Assembly: GCA_029008115.1 (NCBI GenBank)
Contig: JAQXJC010000039.1
Coordinates: 1 to 64,000 of the forward strand
Source: Desulfovibrionaceae bacterium
GTDB lineage: Bacteria; Desulfobacterota; Desulfovibrionia; Desulfovibrionales; Desulfovibrionaceae
Direction of reading: 5' to 3'
DNA length: 64,000 bases
Position numbers and translations under genes: made by a program. Each line of letters starts with the position of its first letter. Position 1 is the stretch's first letter. Of the stretch, positions 19,820 to 28,952 are shown in pieces. The notes beneath the pieces were generated by a model. The model made no database searches and had not been told where the DNA came from. It was given only the letters and a program-made list of their open reading frames with translations.

Positions 19820-20167
19820 CTATGCCGCCACGATAGAGCCGAGCTTCCGGCGCGCGTCCTCCACCTGCCCGAACAGGGATGCAAGCCGTTCCGTGCGATT
19901 CGCGCGCAGCTCTTCCACCAGCGCGCTCACGGGATGCAGCAGCGGCGCAAGCCCCAGATTGGCGGCAACCCCCTTCAGCATGTGCGCAGCCTCAAAGGCC
20001 GCGCGCATGTCCTGGCATTCCAGAGCGGCGCGCAGCTGCGAAAAGCCCTTGTCCGCAGTGAACATCCGCAGGCAGGAGACATAGAGGTTCGTATCCCCGG
20101 CCAGTCGTTCCAACGCGCCGGGAACATCGCATCCCCAGGTCTCCAGATGGTGCAGTATAGTCTCCAT
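19820..20167 (-). CDS. HPt phosphotransfer protein
   Basis: A 115-residue, all-helical histidine phosphotransfer protein. The phospho-accepting His is H62 in AAFEAAHMLKGVAANLG, the standard HPt signature with the conserved Lys three residues on and the Gly pair. It has no other domain. The hybrid kinase two genes downstream has a receiver but no HPt, so this protein is its natural partner in a His-Asp-His-Asp relay. The final receiver is not evident, because the receiver of the adjacent EAL protein lacks its Asp. Confidence 0.85.
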   Translation of the reverse strand: METILHHLETWGCDVPGALERLAGDTNLYVSCLRMFTADKGFSQLRAALECQDMRAAFEAAHMLKGVAANLGLAPLLHPVSALVEELRANRTERLASLFGQVEDARRKLGSIVAA

Positions 20168-20218
20168 ACCAAGCTCTTCCCCCTGTGCGGGATGGCTCCC
20201 GGCACACTGTTCCGGTTT

Positions 20219-22432
20219 TCAGGGCCATTCCGTTCCACGGGCCGGAGAGCGGAATATCCCCCGGCGCAGACGCCCCGCGCCGTGGCCGCCTGTCCGGGCA
20301 AGGGCATGCTCCTGCCGGCACAGCCGCATTTCCCGCTGCTTCTCCCGCGTCATGTCGCGCAGCATGAGGGCGAGCAGGACGCGCTCCCCGCTTCTGGCCA
20401 GGAAGGATGCGCCCGCATCCAGCCAGACAAGACGCCCCGAGGCTGTCCGGCAACGGCAGCACACATGCTGCGGCTGCCGCCGCTCCGCCGCCGCGTGCAG
20501 CGCGCGCAGGAAGGCTGGCCGATCCGTCTGGCAGATGTGCTCCAGCAGGACGATCTCGCCAATGCCAGAGCCATCCGCCAGCAGCGCGCGGCAGGCGTCA
20601 TTGGCCCGCAGCACTTCCAGCTCTCCGCCGTCAAGGAGGCACATGCAGGCCCCCACGCCGGGCAGCGCATTGAACAGACAGGAAAACTCCCCGCTGGCCT
20701 GCCACAGTGCCTCCGGCTCCATATCCGCATATTCATCCGGGACGCGAAACGATTCCGTGCCCACAGACCCACGGCACAGCAGCGTTCTGAATTCATCCGC
20801 GGGTATGGGCCGCCCGAAATAGTTTCCCTGCCCCACGGCGCAGCCCACACTGCGCAGAAAGTTCACCTGATGCACTGTTTCCACCCCTTCCGCCACGACC
20901 GGAAGGCGCAGCCAGCGGGCCATGCGGAGCACGGCGGTAAGAATGGTGGTGCCGCGCCTGCTGTCGCTGGAATTTTCCAGAAAGCGCATATCCACCTTGA
21001 GCGCATCCACATAGATGTCCTTCAGCATATTCAGGGAGGAATAGCCGCTGCCAAAGTCGTCCATCTCAACAAAGAAGCCGGCCAGGCGCAGATTTCTGAT
21101 AGTGGCATTCAGCTGCTGGGGATCATCCATGTAGGAGGATTCCGTCACTTCCAGCCGCAGCATGTGGATGGGCAGGCGGTACTTCCGCAGCAGCCCCAGC
21201 AGCAGCTCGCACAGCTGCGGCTTGTGGATGTCCACGCGCGAGAGATTCACGGAAACAGGCACCGTGGGCACGCCGGCGTCCATCCAGTTCCGCAGATGAC
21301 GGCAGACATGCTCCCACACATATTCATCCATGGCGGAGATGAAGCCGCTTTTCTCGAAAATGGGCACGAAGCTGGCCGGAGAAATAAAGCCCAGACGCGG
21401 ATGCCGCCACCGCACCAGCGCCTCCGCCCCCACCAGCCGCATGGTCTCCAGATCATGCTTCGGGTGGAAGTAGACAAGAAAATCCTCTTGTTCCAGCGCA
21501 TCGCGCATGGAATTGACAATGGCCTGTTCCTTCAGCAGCGCGCGGCGGTGTTCATCGTTGTAGCGCGCACAGATTTGATCAAACCTGCCCTTGATGCTGG
21601 CTCCGGCCATGCGTGCGCGGTCACACATGATGTTGACGGGAACCGCCGTATCCACAATATCGTACAGGCCCAGGCGCAGCTCTATCTTCATGTCCAGCGG
21701 ATAGTCCCGGAGGCAGTCCCGCGCCAGCGCTATCAGGGCCTCCTCGGCAGCGCCGGTGCGCGGCAGGCAGATCGCAAAGTGATCCGCCTCCAGACGACCG
21801 CACAGCGCCTCTTTTGGCAGGGCATCTTTCAGGCATGCGGCCACATGGCGCAGAAGGGCATCCCCCTGCGCCGCGCCGAAGAGATCATTGATGAGTTTGA
21901 AGCGCTCAACGTCCAGCGAGGCAATCATGTATTCCCCGCCTGCCGCAATGACGGCGCCGGCCCGGGCATAGAACGCTTCGCGGCCGTCCAGCCCCGTCAG
22001 CGAATCCCGCCCCAGCGAGCTGTCCAGCGCCACGGCCTCGCTGAACAGCAGCAGGTTCTCCAGCTGCTGCTGCAAAAGAGACGGCGGGCAGGGCCGGCGG
22101 CAAATATCCGTCGCCCCCAGTTTCAGCGCGCGGAGCTCCCCGTCAAAGTCGTCAAGCTGGGCCAGAATCATGACGGGCAGGGAGGCAAATTCCTGACGCG
22201 AACGCAGGGAGCGCAGAAACTCGTATTCGGAAAGGCTCAGGCGGGAAGCGTTCAGCAATACGGCGGCTATGCGCCTGCCCTGCCGCTCCAGTATGGCCAG
22301 GGCATCCGGCCCGTGCGCGGCTTCCAGCGTATCATACCTGTCCGCCAGCATGGCGCGCAGCGTGATGCGGTCGACAGCGCTGTCATCCACTACAAGAATG
22401 CACTTCCGCGCATCCGCACACTGCGCTCCCAT
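20219..22432 (-). CDS. REC-GGDEF-EAL protein, degenerate REC and GGDEF
   Basis: A 737-residue cytoplasmic protein predicted to hydrolyse c-di-GMP. Domain order: receiver (about 10-130), GGDEF (about 140-300), EAL (about 310-560), then a PAS-like C-terminal segment (about 600-710). The receiver has Asn (N61, LLNASRL) at the phospho-acceptor position. The GGDEF site reads LEADHF, so cyclase activity is not expected. The EAL domain keeps its catalytic set: E337 in [36 protein letters not shown] and VAEGVET. ATG 22432 has GGGAGG upstream. It is the first gene of the leftward cluster with HPt, GGDEF and hybrid kinase genes, and the HPt gene starts 51 bases later. Confidence 0.87.
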   Translation of the reverse strand: MGAQCADARKCILVVDDSAVDRITLRAMLADRYDTLEAAHGPDALAILERQGRRIAAVLLNASRLSLSEYEFLRSLRSRQEFASLPVMILAQLDDFDGELRALKLGATDICRRPCPPSLLQQQLENLLLFSEAVALDSSLGRDSLTGLDGREAFYARAGAVIAAGGEYMIASLDVERFKLINDLFGAAQGDALLRHVAACLKDALPKEALCGRLEADHFAICLPRTGAAEEALIALARDCLRDYPLDMKIELRLGLYDIVDTAVPVNIMCDRARMAGASIKGRFDQICARYNDEHRRALLKEQAIVNSMRDALEQEDFLVYFHPKHDLETMRLVGAEALVRWRHPRLGFISPASFVPIFEKSGFISAMDEYVWEHVCRHLRNWMDAGVPTVPVSVNLSRVDIHKPQLCELLLGLLRKYRLPIHMLRLEVTESSYMDDPQQLNATIRNLRLAGFFVEMDDFGSGYSSLNMLKDIYVDALKVDMRFLENSSDSRRGTTILTAVLRMARWLRLPVVAEGVETVHQVNFLRSVGCAVGQGNYFGRPIPADEFRTLLCRGSVGTESFRVPDEYADMEPEALWQASGEFSCLFNALPGVGACMCLLDGGELEVLRANDACRALLADGSGIGEIVLLEHICQTDRPAFLRALHAAAERRQPQHVCCRCRTASGRLVWLDAGASFLARSGERVLLALMLRDMTREKQREMRLCRQEHALARTGGHGAGRLRRGIFRSPARGTEWP

Positions 22433-22561
22433 ACGAGCGTCCTCCCGTGGAAAGCAAGGTATTGCTGTTGAAGGTGCAACGACGCGGCATGCGTCTTTCT
22501 TCAGAAGACTATCCCAATCCCCGCCGCTTTTCCAGCACAACATGCCGCATATAACGACGGG

Positions 22562-23542
22562 TCACTGATTTTCTCCCGTACCGTATGTGCCAAAGGAGCG
22601 ATCAAGGCTGCGGTTATCCCCGGGACGGACAAAATAGCCGTCGTCCGCCAGCTCCGGCTCGCCCATGCTCAGCAGCTCGCTCACAGTCACAAAGCGGTAG
22701 CCCTGTCCGGCCAGCATTGAAAGCAGGTTGCGCACCAGCACGGCGGTATTCCGGGGAACAAGGTTGGCATGCAGCAGGATGATGGAGCCGGGGCGCACAG
22801 CCCGGACGACACGCCGCGCCGCATCCGGGGCGGCATTGTCGCTGGAATGATGATCCGCCACCACGTCCCACTGAATGACCCGCAGGCCCATCCGGTTGAG
22901 CAGACGGAGGCTTTCCGGGGAGCAGCGTCCATAGGGCAGACGAAACCAGGCAAGCCCCGGAGGAACGGCCTTCATCAGCCCGGCGCACCCGGCGGCCTCG
23001 GCTCTGCGGCCCAGCTCCGCCCGCAGCGACTCGTACAGGGCCTGCGTCCAGCGTACCTGCTCCGCCGCCATCTTCATATCTATGATCCCGAAGTTGGCAT
23101 GCGTCCAGGCGTGATTGCCCAGCTCGAAATTCGCGGAAGCCATGAGCTGCATGGTGCGCTCGGGATGGGAGCGCATCCACTTTCCGCCCGCAAAGAACGT
23201 GGCGTGCGCCCCGTAGTCCTCCAGCGCGCGGACAACATCACGGTCAAAGCCGGATACCGCACACTGCAACTCACATACATCGAAGGTCAGGGCCACGGCC
23301 TTTTCCCCGGCAGGCAGGCGCACACGGCGCACGGTACCCACGGCAGCGGCAGGCAGAGGCGGCAGGGAAAAGCTGGGCTCCCTCCGGTCCGGCATTGCCC
23401 TGTCATTTGCCACGCCGTGACGCCTGTCCGCCGCGCTGAAGGCCGGAAAGCCCTGGGGCCAGAGCGCGTGCAGCAAATCTTCCGCATGCGCGGAAAGCGG
23501 AAAGACCAGTACGGCCATCAGCAACAGCAGGCATTTCTTCAT
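22562..23542 (-). CDS. Polysaccharide deacetylase, secreted
   Basis: A 326-residue exported NodB-homology deacetylase, probably acting on peptidoglycan or an exported glycan. A signal peptide covers about residues 1-20 (hydrophobic run ending SAHAE). Motif 1 is ALTFDVCELQ, where Val-Cys replaces the more common Asp that follows the catalytic Asp. Motif 2 is GNHAWTHANF with two metal-binding His. Motif 3 is FRLPYGRCSPE, and motif 5 appears in SIILLHANL. ATG 23542 has AGGAG five bases ahead. It diverges from the phosphoesterase gene at 23836. Confidence 0.88.
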   Translation of the reverse strand: MKKCLLLLMAVLVFPLSAHAEDLLHALWPQGFPAFSAADRRHGVANDRAMPDRREPSFSLPPLPAAAVGTVRRVRLPAGEKAVALTFDVCELQCAVSGFDRDVVRALEDYGAHATFFAGGKWMRSHPERTMQLMASANFELGNHAWTHANFGIIDMKMAAEQVRWTQALYESLRAELGRRAEAAGCAGLMKAVPPGLAWFRLPYGRCSPESLRLLNRMGLRVIQWDVVADHHSSDNAAPDAARRVVRAVRPGSIILLHANLVPRNTAVLVRNLLSMLAGQGYRFVTVSELLSMGEPELADDGYFVRPGDNRSLDRSFGTYGTGENQ

Positions 23543-23835
23543 ATCTTCTCCTTGGATGCCGAAAAGCAGTCTGCGCCGCACGCCTGCGTCTGCCGTCCTT
23601 CCATGAAGCAGGAACCTCTGCGGACAAAGAGGCTGCATGACACCGGGAAAGAAACTGTACGCCGTTTTTTATAAAATGCAAAATCTGTTCCGCGCCGACG
23701 GCAGCGCCGCCTCCCACCGCCTACGGCCGGACAACAGGTCCGCCTTGACGCCCGGGCCGTCTCTCCTGTAGGAAGCCTTTCCGAAAACTTCGGCACAGAC
23801 CGGAATCCCATCCACCCTTTTGCCCCCCTTCCGCC

Positions 23836-24996
23836 ATGCTGCTTTTCGGCCCGTCCTGCGCGCTCTTCGGCTACCTCCTGCTGCGTCTTGTCCTGCCCCT
23901 GCCTCTCCGTCCGATCCGGAAGCTTTCCCTGGCAGTGCTGCTGCTTCTGCCCTGCATGAAATATCCCCTCTACGCATGGGCCGGCGGCTCCTTCTTTGCG
24001 CCCGAGCTGCCGCAGGAAGCGCTGCTTGTCATGGAGGCCGCCTATGCCTCGCTGGTTATTCTGGCCTTCCTGACGCTGGTAAGAGACTGCGCGGCACTGG
24101 CGCTCTGGCTGGCACGCCGCTGTGGCGCCGGCCAGAACTGGCGCCTGCCCGGTGCAATGCCGGCACAGGCGGCTGTCCTGCTTGCCTGCGCCGGCATGAC
24201 CGGCCTGTGGGGAGCATGGCAGGCCGTGCGCATTCCCGACGTGCATACCGTGGAAGTGCGTCTGAGACATCTGCCTCCCGCGCTGGACGGCATGACGCTG
24301 GTACAGCTCAGCGATCTGCATATCCGTGTTCTGCTGGGAAAAGAGTGGCTGGGCAGGGTAGTGAACAGGGTGAATGCCCTGAATCCGGACATTGTCTGCC
24401 TCACTGGCGACTATAACGACGGGCCGGCGGCGCGGCTGCGGGAGGCCATGTCCCCCCTCGCCCGCCTGCGCGCCCGGCACGGCGTGTTCGGCGTCACGGG
24501 CAACCACGAATACTATTTTCAGACGGAAGCATGGACGCAGCTGCTGAAGGAGCTGGGCGTGGACATGCTGAACAATGAACACCGCGTTCTCACCATCAAC
24601 GGCGCGTCCGTCATCGTCGGCGGCGTGCCGGATCGCATCGCGCCGCGTTTTGGCGGCGCCGGGCCGGATGCGCGGCGCGCGTTTGCCGGCGCTCCTGCCG
24701 GCCCCAGAATACTGCTGGCGCACCAGCCGCGTGACGCCCGGGAAAATACCGCGGCGGACCTCCAGCTTTCCGGCCACACGCATGGCGGCATGCTGGTGTT
24801 CCTGCGGCCCCTGATTGCCGCGTTCAACGAAGGCTTTGTCTCCGGCCTGTACAACGTGAACGGCATGCGGCTCTACGTCAGCCCGGGTACGGGACTGTGG
24901 GGAGGCTTCTCCTGCCGCGTGGGTGTGCCGGCAGAGATTACCCGCCTTGTGCTGCGTCCTGCCCCGCCCTCCGAACAGGATGGCGCCGGGCGCTAG
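23836..24996 (+). CDS. Membrane metallophosphoesterase
   Basis: A 386-residue protein with four hydrophobic segments (about residues 5-25, 30-50, 65-90 and 108-128) followed by a calcineurin-like phosphoesterase domain. The metal-binding motifs are all present: LSDLHIR, TGDYNDG, GNHEYY, HQPRD and SGHTHGG. The layout matches the YkuE/YaeI group, some of which act on lipid phosphates. No ribosome site precedes ATG 23836, so the start is uncertain. The 293 bases between it and the deacetylase gene hold the divergent promoters and nothing else that I can name. Confidence 0.85.
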   Translation: MLLFGPSCALFGYLLLRLVLPLPLRPIRKLSLAVLLLLPCMKYPLYAWAGGSFFAPELPQEALLVMEAAYASLVILAFLTLVRDCAALALWLARRCGAGQNWRLPGAMPAQAAVLLACAGMTGLWGAWQAVRIPDVHTVEVRLRHLPPALDGMTLVQLSDLHIRVLLGKEWLGRVVNRVNALNPDIVCLTGDYNDGPAARLREAMSPLARLRARHGVFGVTGNHEYYFQTEAWTQLLKELGVDMLNNEHRVLTINGASVIVGGVPDRIAPRFGGAGPDARRAFAGAPAGPRILLAHQPRDARENTAADLQLSGHTHGGMLVFLRPLIAAFNEGFVSGLYNVNGMRLYVSPGTGLWGGFSCRVGVPAEITRLVLRPAPPSEQDGAGR

Positions 24997-25031
24997 CCCT
25001 CCAGGCCCTCCACAACGATGTACGACACTAT

Positions 25032-25307
25032 CTAGTGCATATTGGCGAAGCGCTTCACCGCCGTGGTAAAGCGCGCTATGGTCTGCTCGGCATCGCCATG
25101 TTCAATGCCGTCCCGCACGCAATGCCGGATATGCCCTTCCAGCATGACCTGTCCGGCCCTGTGCAGCGCGGACTTCGCGGCATTTATCTGGGCGAGGATG
25201 TCCTCGCAGGGAACGTCCTCCTCAATCATGCGATCCACGGCCTGCACCTGTCCGATGATCTTCCGCAGACGGCGATGCAGATTATCGGCATCCATGCACT
25301 GCTTCAT
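25032..25307 (-). CDS. CsoR/FrmR-family repressor
   Basis: A 91-residue all-helical DNA-binding repressor of the CsoR/RcnR/FrmR family. C34, H59 and C63 reproduce the Cys-His-Cys pattern and spacing of copper-sensing CsoR proteins, which favours copper or another soft metal over formaldehyde. ATG 25307 has GGAGGAGGG upstream; the open frame extends to 25421 without support. No transporter or chaperone gene adjoins it; the neighbours are rpsT and, convergently, the phosphoesterase. Its target therefore lies elsewhere or is itself. Confidence 0.85.
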   Translation of the reverse strand: MKQCMDADNLHRRLRKIIGQVQAVDRMIEEDVPCEDILAQINAAKSALHRAGQVMLEGHIRHCVRDGIEHGDAEQTIARFTTAVKRFANMH

Positions 25308-25455
25308 GGAACCCTCCTCCCTGTGTTGCAAGCGGACTCCGCCGGTGCAGACTCCCGCAGCGGGAGCGCAGACTGCCGCAGACGGGACAGCCGCGCACAT
25401 GCTCCGAACGGAAAAACGCACCGGGCGGACATGCTCCCCATTGGGGACGTGCCGG

Positions 25456-25490
25456 CAAAAAACAGCAAAGGCCGCTTGCGCGGCCTTTGC
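25456..25490 (-). terminator. Terminator of rpsT
   Basis: On the minus strand GCAAAGGCCGC pairs with GCGGCCTTTGC and is followed by TGTTTTTTG, 24 bases after the rpsT stop. A textbook intrinsic terminator. Confidence 0.85.
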
Positions 25491-25513
25491 GACGGCGGGA
25501 TACGCCGAAAAAA

Positions 25514-25780
25514 CTATGCTTCGATGCCGTTCACCGCGCGAGACAGGCGGGACAGGCGGCGGGAAGCCTTCTTCCAGTGAATGGCGCCCTTGCCGGCGGC
25601 CTTGTTCAGCACGGAAGCGGCGACGTTCAGGGCCTGGGAGGCCTGTTCCTTGTTGGCGGACTGGATAGCGGCGCGCACTTCCTTGATGACGTTCTTGACG
25701 CGGGTGCGGGCGGCGCGGTTGCGGGCGGCGCGCTTCAGGCTCTGCTTGTGACGCTTAATGGCAGACTTATGGTTAGCCAC
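25514..25780 (-). CDS. rpsT: 30S ribosomal protein S20
   Basis: An 88-residue basic, helical protein that binds 16S rRNA. The N-terminus [14 protein letters not shown] and the body [11 protein letters not shown]...[21 protein letters not shown] are unmistakable S20. The start codon is GTG at 25780, with GGAGG six bases upstream. It is a single-gene unit with a strong terminator; a non-AUG start is also known for rpsT in E. coli, where it limits expression. Confidence 0.96.
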   Translation of the reverse strand: MANHKSAIKRHKQSLKRAARNRAARTRVKNVIKEVRAAIQSANKEQASQALNVAASVLNKAAGKGAIHWKKASRRLSRLSRAVNGIEA

Positions 25781-25926
25781 GATATTCCTCCGATATGGTA
25801 TACTCAAAAAGAGCTGTTTGCAGTTCAGCGAGCGGTATGACTACCTTAAGACAGCGGCGCTGTCAAGCCCGGAACCTTCTCCGGATACGAGAACAGGACG
25901 ACTTTCTGTCCTGTAGCACAAAGCGG

Positions 25927-27996
25927 CTATATTTGCAAAGCCGCAAAGTCAGCCGCGCAGGACAGGCGGCGCAGCAGCGAGCCCAGCATGCGGCAGCGGT
26001 TACGCCGCAGGGCCGGGTCGTCGCACATCACCATCACGTTGGCGAAGAAGTCGTCCACGGCCGGACGAATCTGCTCCAGAAGCCCCAGCATGGCGGCATA
26101 GTCCGCTCCGGCGAGCAGGGCCTCGAACTGCGGCAGCACGTCCTTCAGGCAGGCGGCCAGACGGCGTTCCGCCTCCTCCACCAGCAGGCCTTCGTCCCAG
26201 CCGTCCTCCGGCAGGCCGCCCTGCTTGGCAACGATATTGGCCACGCGCTTGAAGGTCTGCACGGAGGCGGCATAGCGTTCCGTGCGGCTGAAGTCCTCCA
26301 GCGCGGCCAGACGCCGCCCGGTCAGCCACACATCGCCGTCAATGAGCGCGGCCTCCACCAGCGGGGTATCCTTGCCCTGACTCTGGAAGTAGCTCTTCAC
26401 ACGGCCCTTCAGGAACTCTTCCAGCCTGCCCAGCGCCTCTTCCGGGGCCAGCTTCCAGCGGCGGTCGCCGTACAGCTCCTGCGCCCTGGCAAGGAAGGCG
26501 CGCACGTCAACGCGGAAGCCGTATTCCAGCAGAATGCGGATGATGCCCAGCGCACAGCGGCGCAGACCATTGGGGTCGGCGGCTCCCGTGGGAATCATGC
26601 CCAGGCCGAAGCAGCCTGCGAGGGTGTCCGCCTTGTCCGCCAGGGACAGCAGCGCGCCCAGACGGGAGGCCGGCACGGGCGTATCGGGGCCGGCAGGCAG
26701 GTACTGTTCGCCCAGCGCCCGGGCCACGGCTTCGGGTTCGCCCTTGCGGCGGGCATAGATACCGCCCATGACGCCCTGAAGGGTGTCAAACTCGCCCACC
26801 ATGCCGGAAACAAGATCAGCCTTGGACAGCCTGCCGGCGCGGGCCGCTTCCGCCACGTTTTCGCCGCAGGCTTCGGCCAGCCAGCCGCACAGGGCTTCCA
26901 GGCGGCGGGTCTTGTCCCCCATGGAGCCGAGCGGGCCGAGGAAGATGACCTGATCCAGCTTGCCAAGCCACTGATCGAAGTCTTCCGCCAAATCCTGCCG
27001 CCAGAAGAAGCGGGCGTCTTCCAGACGTGCCCGCAGCACGCGCTCCCAGCCATGACGCACGACATCCATGTTTTCCGGAGTCAGGTTGGCCACGGTCAGG
27101 AAATACGGCAGAAGCGCGCCGTCCGCACCGCGCAGGCCAAAACTCTTCTGATGGCTTTCCATGCTGGTGAGCAGCACTTCCGCCGGCACTTCCAGATACG
27201 AGGCGTCAAAGCGGCCCAGCAGCGGCTCGGGATGCTCGCACAGCCCCTGCACCTCGTCCAGCAGCTCTTCCTTCCACAGCACCGTGCCGCCAGCTTCTGC
27301 GGCAAGGCGGTTGCCCGTTTCCATAATGATGCGCCGGCGCTCGGCGGCATCGGGCGTCACGCCGCCCAGCTCCGAAATCACGCGCAGGTAGTCAGCCGCA
27401 TCGGCTACGGTGAAGGGACCGCTGCCATGAATGCGATGGCCACAGGTCTGCGCGCCGCTGGTCACTGGACCCACGCTAAAGGGCACCACCTCCGCATCAA
27501 ACAGGGCCAGAATCCAGCGCAGGGGGCGGGCATAGGCAAAGGAATGCGCGCCCCACTTCATGCGCTTGCCAAAGGGCAGCGCGGCAATGACCGCCGGGCA
27601 TATCTCCGCCAGCAGGTCAGCCGCCCTGGCCCCTCCGGAACGCTTCCGCACGGCCACGTACTCGCCCTTGTCTGTGGTAATGGTGTACACATCGTCCAGG
27701 CTCAGCCCGTTGGTGCGGACAAACCCCTCCAGAGCCCTGGTGGGCGTGCCGTCGGCGGCATAGGCCACACGGCAGGGCGGGCCGCTGATTTCCTCCACCT
27801 TTTCCCTCTGGACGGGATTGACGCCGTCCAGCAGCACGACGGCGCGGCGCGGCGTGCTCATGACGCGAAGGCCGGCATACTCAATGCCCGCCTCTTCCAG
27901 AGCGGCGGCAAAACGGGCGCGCAGCTCCGCCTCTTCCCCGGGCAGGAAACGCGCGGGCAGTTCTTCACTTCCGATTTCAAGCACAAATGTGGACAT
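25927..27996 (-). CDS. glyS: Glycyl-tRNA synthetase beta subunit
   Basis: A 689-residue tRNA-binding subunit of the bacterial alpha2beta2 glycyl-tRNA synthetase. It opens with FVLEIGSEELPARFLPG, the family signature, contains an HD-like region near SKADLVSGMVGEFDTLQGVMGGIYA, and ends with an anticodon-binding DALR domain (FDRNYS-like helices, FFANVMVMCDD). Length is typical. It follows glyQ by 11 bases, so the two subunits are made from one transcript in the leftward mfd-to-glyS run. Confidence 0.97.
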   Translation of the reverse strand: MSTFVLEIGSEELPARFLPGEEAELRARFAAALEEAGIEYAGLRVMSTPRRAVVLLDGVNPVQREKVEEISGPPCRVAYAADGTPTRALEGFVRTNGLSLDDVYTITTDKGEYVAVRKRSGGARAADLLAEICPAVIAALPFGKRMKWGAHSFAYARPLRWILALFDAEVVPFSVGPVTSGAQTCGHRIHGSGPFTVADAADYLRVISELGGVTPDAAERRRIIMETGNRLAAEAGGTVLWKEELLDEVQGLCEHPEPLLGRFDASYLEVPAEVLLTSMESHQKSFGLRGADGALLPYFLTVANLTPENMDVVRHGWERVLRARLEDARFFWRQDLAEDFDQWLGKLDQVIFLGPLGSMGDKTRRLEALCGWLAEACGENVAEAARAGRLSKADLVSGMVGEFDTLQGVMGGIYARRKGEPEAVARALGEQYLPAGPDTPVPASRLGALLSLADKADTLAGCFGLGMIPTGAADPNGLRRCALGIIRILLEYGFRVDVRAFLARAQELYGDRRWKLAPEEALGRLEEFLKGRVKSYFQSQGKDTPLVEAALIDGDVWLTGRRLAALEDFSRTERYAASVQTFKRVANIVAKQGGLPEDGWDEGLLVEEAERRLAACLKDVLPQFEALLAGADYAAMLGLLEQIRPAVDDFFANVMVMCDDPALRRNRCRMLGSLLRRLSCAADFAALQI

Positions 27997-28007
27997 GCCG
28001 TTCTCCG

Positions 28008-28877
28008 TTATTTCTTGAGCATGGGATACCCCAGCTCCGCGCGCTGGGCTTCATACAGTTTGGCGACGCCGGAAGCCAGCGCACGCACGCGCCCGATATA
28101 GCCGTTGCGTTCCGTGATGGAAATGGCGCCGCGCGCGTCCAGCAGATTGAACGTGTGCGAGCACTTCAGGCAGTAGTCATAGGCGGGCAGCGGGAGATTG
28201 CGCTCCATCATGGCCATGCTTTCCGCCTCGCAGTCGTTAAAGAAGCGCAGCAGCATTTCCGCATTGCTGCACTCAAAGTTGTATTTGGACTGCTCCACTT
28301 CATTTTCGTGGTAGATGTGGCCGTAGGTCACGGTATCGTTCCATTTCAGGTCGTACACCGACTCGACACCCTGCAAATACATGCACAGGCGCTCCAGACC
28401 ATAGGTCAGCTCCACGCTGACCGGCGAAAGATCAAGGCCGCCCACCTGCTGGAAATAGGTGAACTGGCTCACTTCCATGCCGTTGAGCCACACTTCCCAG
28501 CCCAGGCCCCAGGCGCCCAGCGTGGGGGACTCCCAGTCATCTTCCACAAAGCGGATGTCGTGCTGCGCGGGATTGATGCCCAGTGCGTTCAGGCTTTCCA
28601 GATACAGGTCCTGCACATTTTCAGGAGAAGGCTTCAGAATAACCTGAAACTGGAAGTAGCGCTGAAGGCGGTTGGGATTTTCCCCGTAGCGGCCGTCCGT
28701 GGGGCGGCGGCAGGGCTCCACATAGGCCGTGCGCCACGGTTCCGGGCCGATGACGCGCAAAAAGGTGTTGGGATTGAAAGTGCCGGCGCCGCATTCAATG
28801 CCGCTCGGCTGTTCGATGACGCACCCCTGCCGGGCCCAGTAGGCCTGAAGGGTCAGAATGACATCCTGAAAATTCAT
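28008..28877 (-). CDS. glyQ: Glycyl-tRNA synthetase alpha subunit
   Basis: The 289-residue catalytic class II subunit that activates glycine. It starts [18 protein letters not shown] and carries [19 protein letters not shown] (motif 2 region) and [22 protein letters not shown] 28877 has AAGGA six bases ahead; the open frame extends to 28913 without a ribosome site. It sits between recO and glyS on the same strand. Confidence 0.97.
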   Translation of the reverse strand: MNFQDVILTLQAYWARQGCVIEQPSGIECGAGTFNPNTFLRVIGPEPWRTAYVEPCRRPTDGRYGENPNRLQRYFQFQVILKPSPENVQDLYLESLNALGINPAQHDIRFVEDDWESPTLGAWGLGWEVWLNGMEVSQFTYFQQVGGLDLSPVSVELTYGLERLCMYLQGVESVYDLKWNDTVTYGHIYHENEVEQSKYNFECSNAEMLLRFFNDCEAESMAMMERNLPLPAYDYCLKCSHTFNLLDARGAISITERNGYIGRVRALASGVAKLYEAQRAELGYPMLKK

Positions 28878-28952
28878 GGACAATCCTTTCACAAAGACAG
28901 AGTATTCATACACACGGGCCGCCGGGCGGCAGCCTGCGCGGCGGAGGGCATG

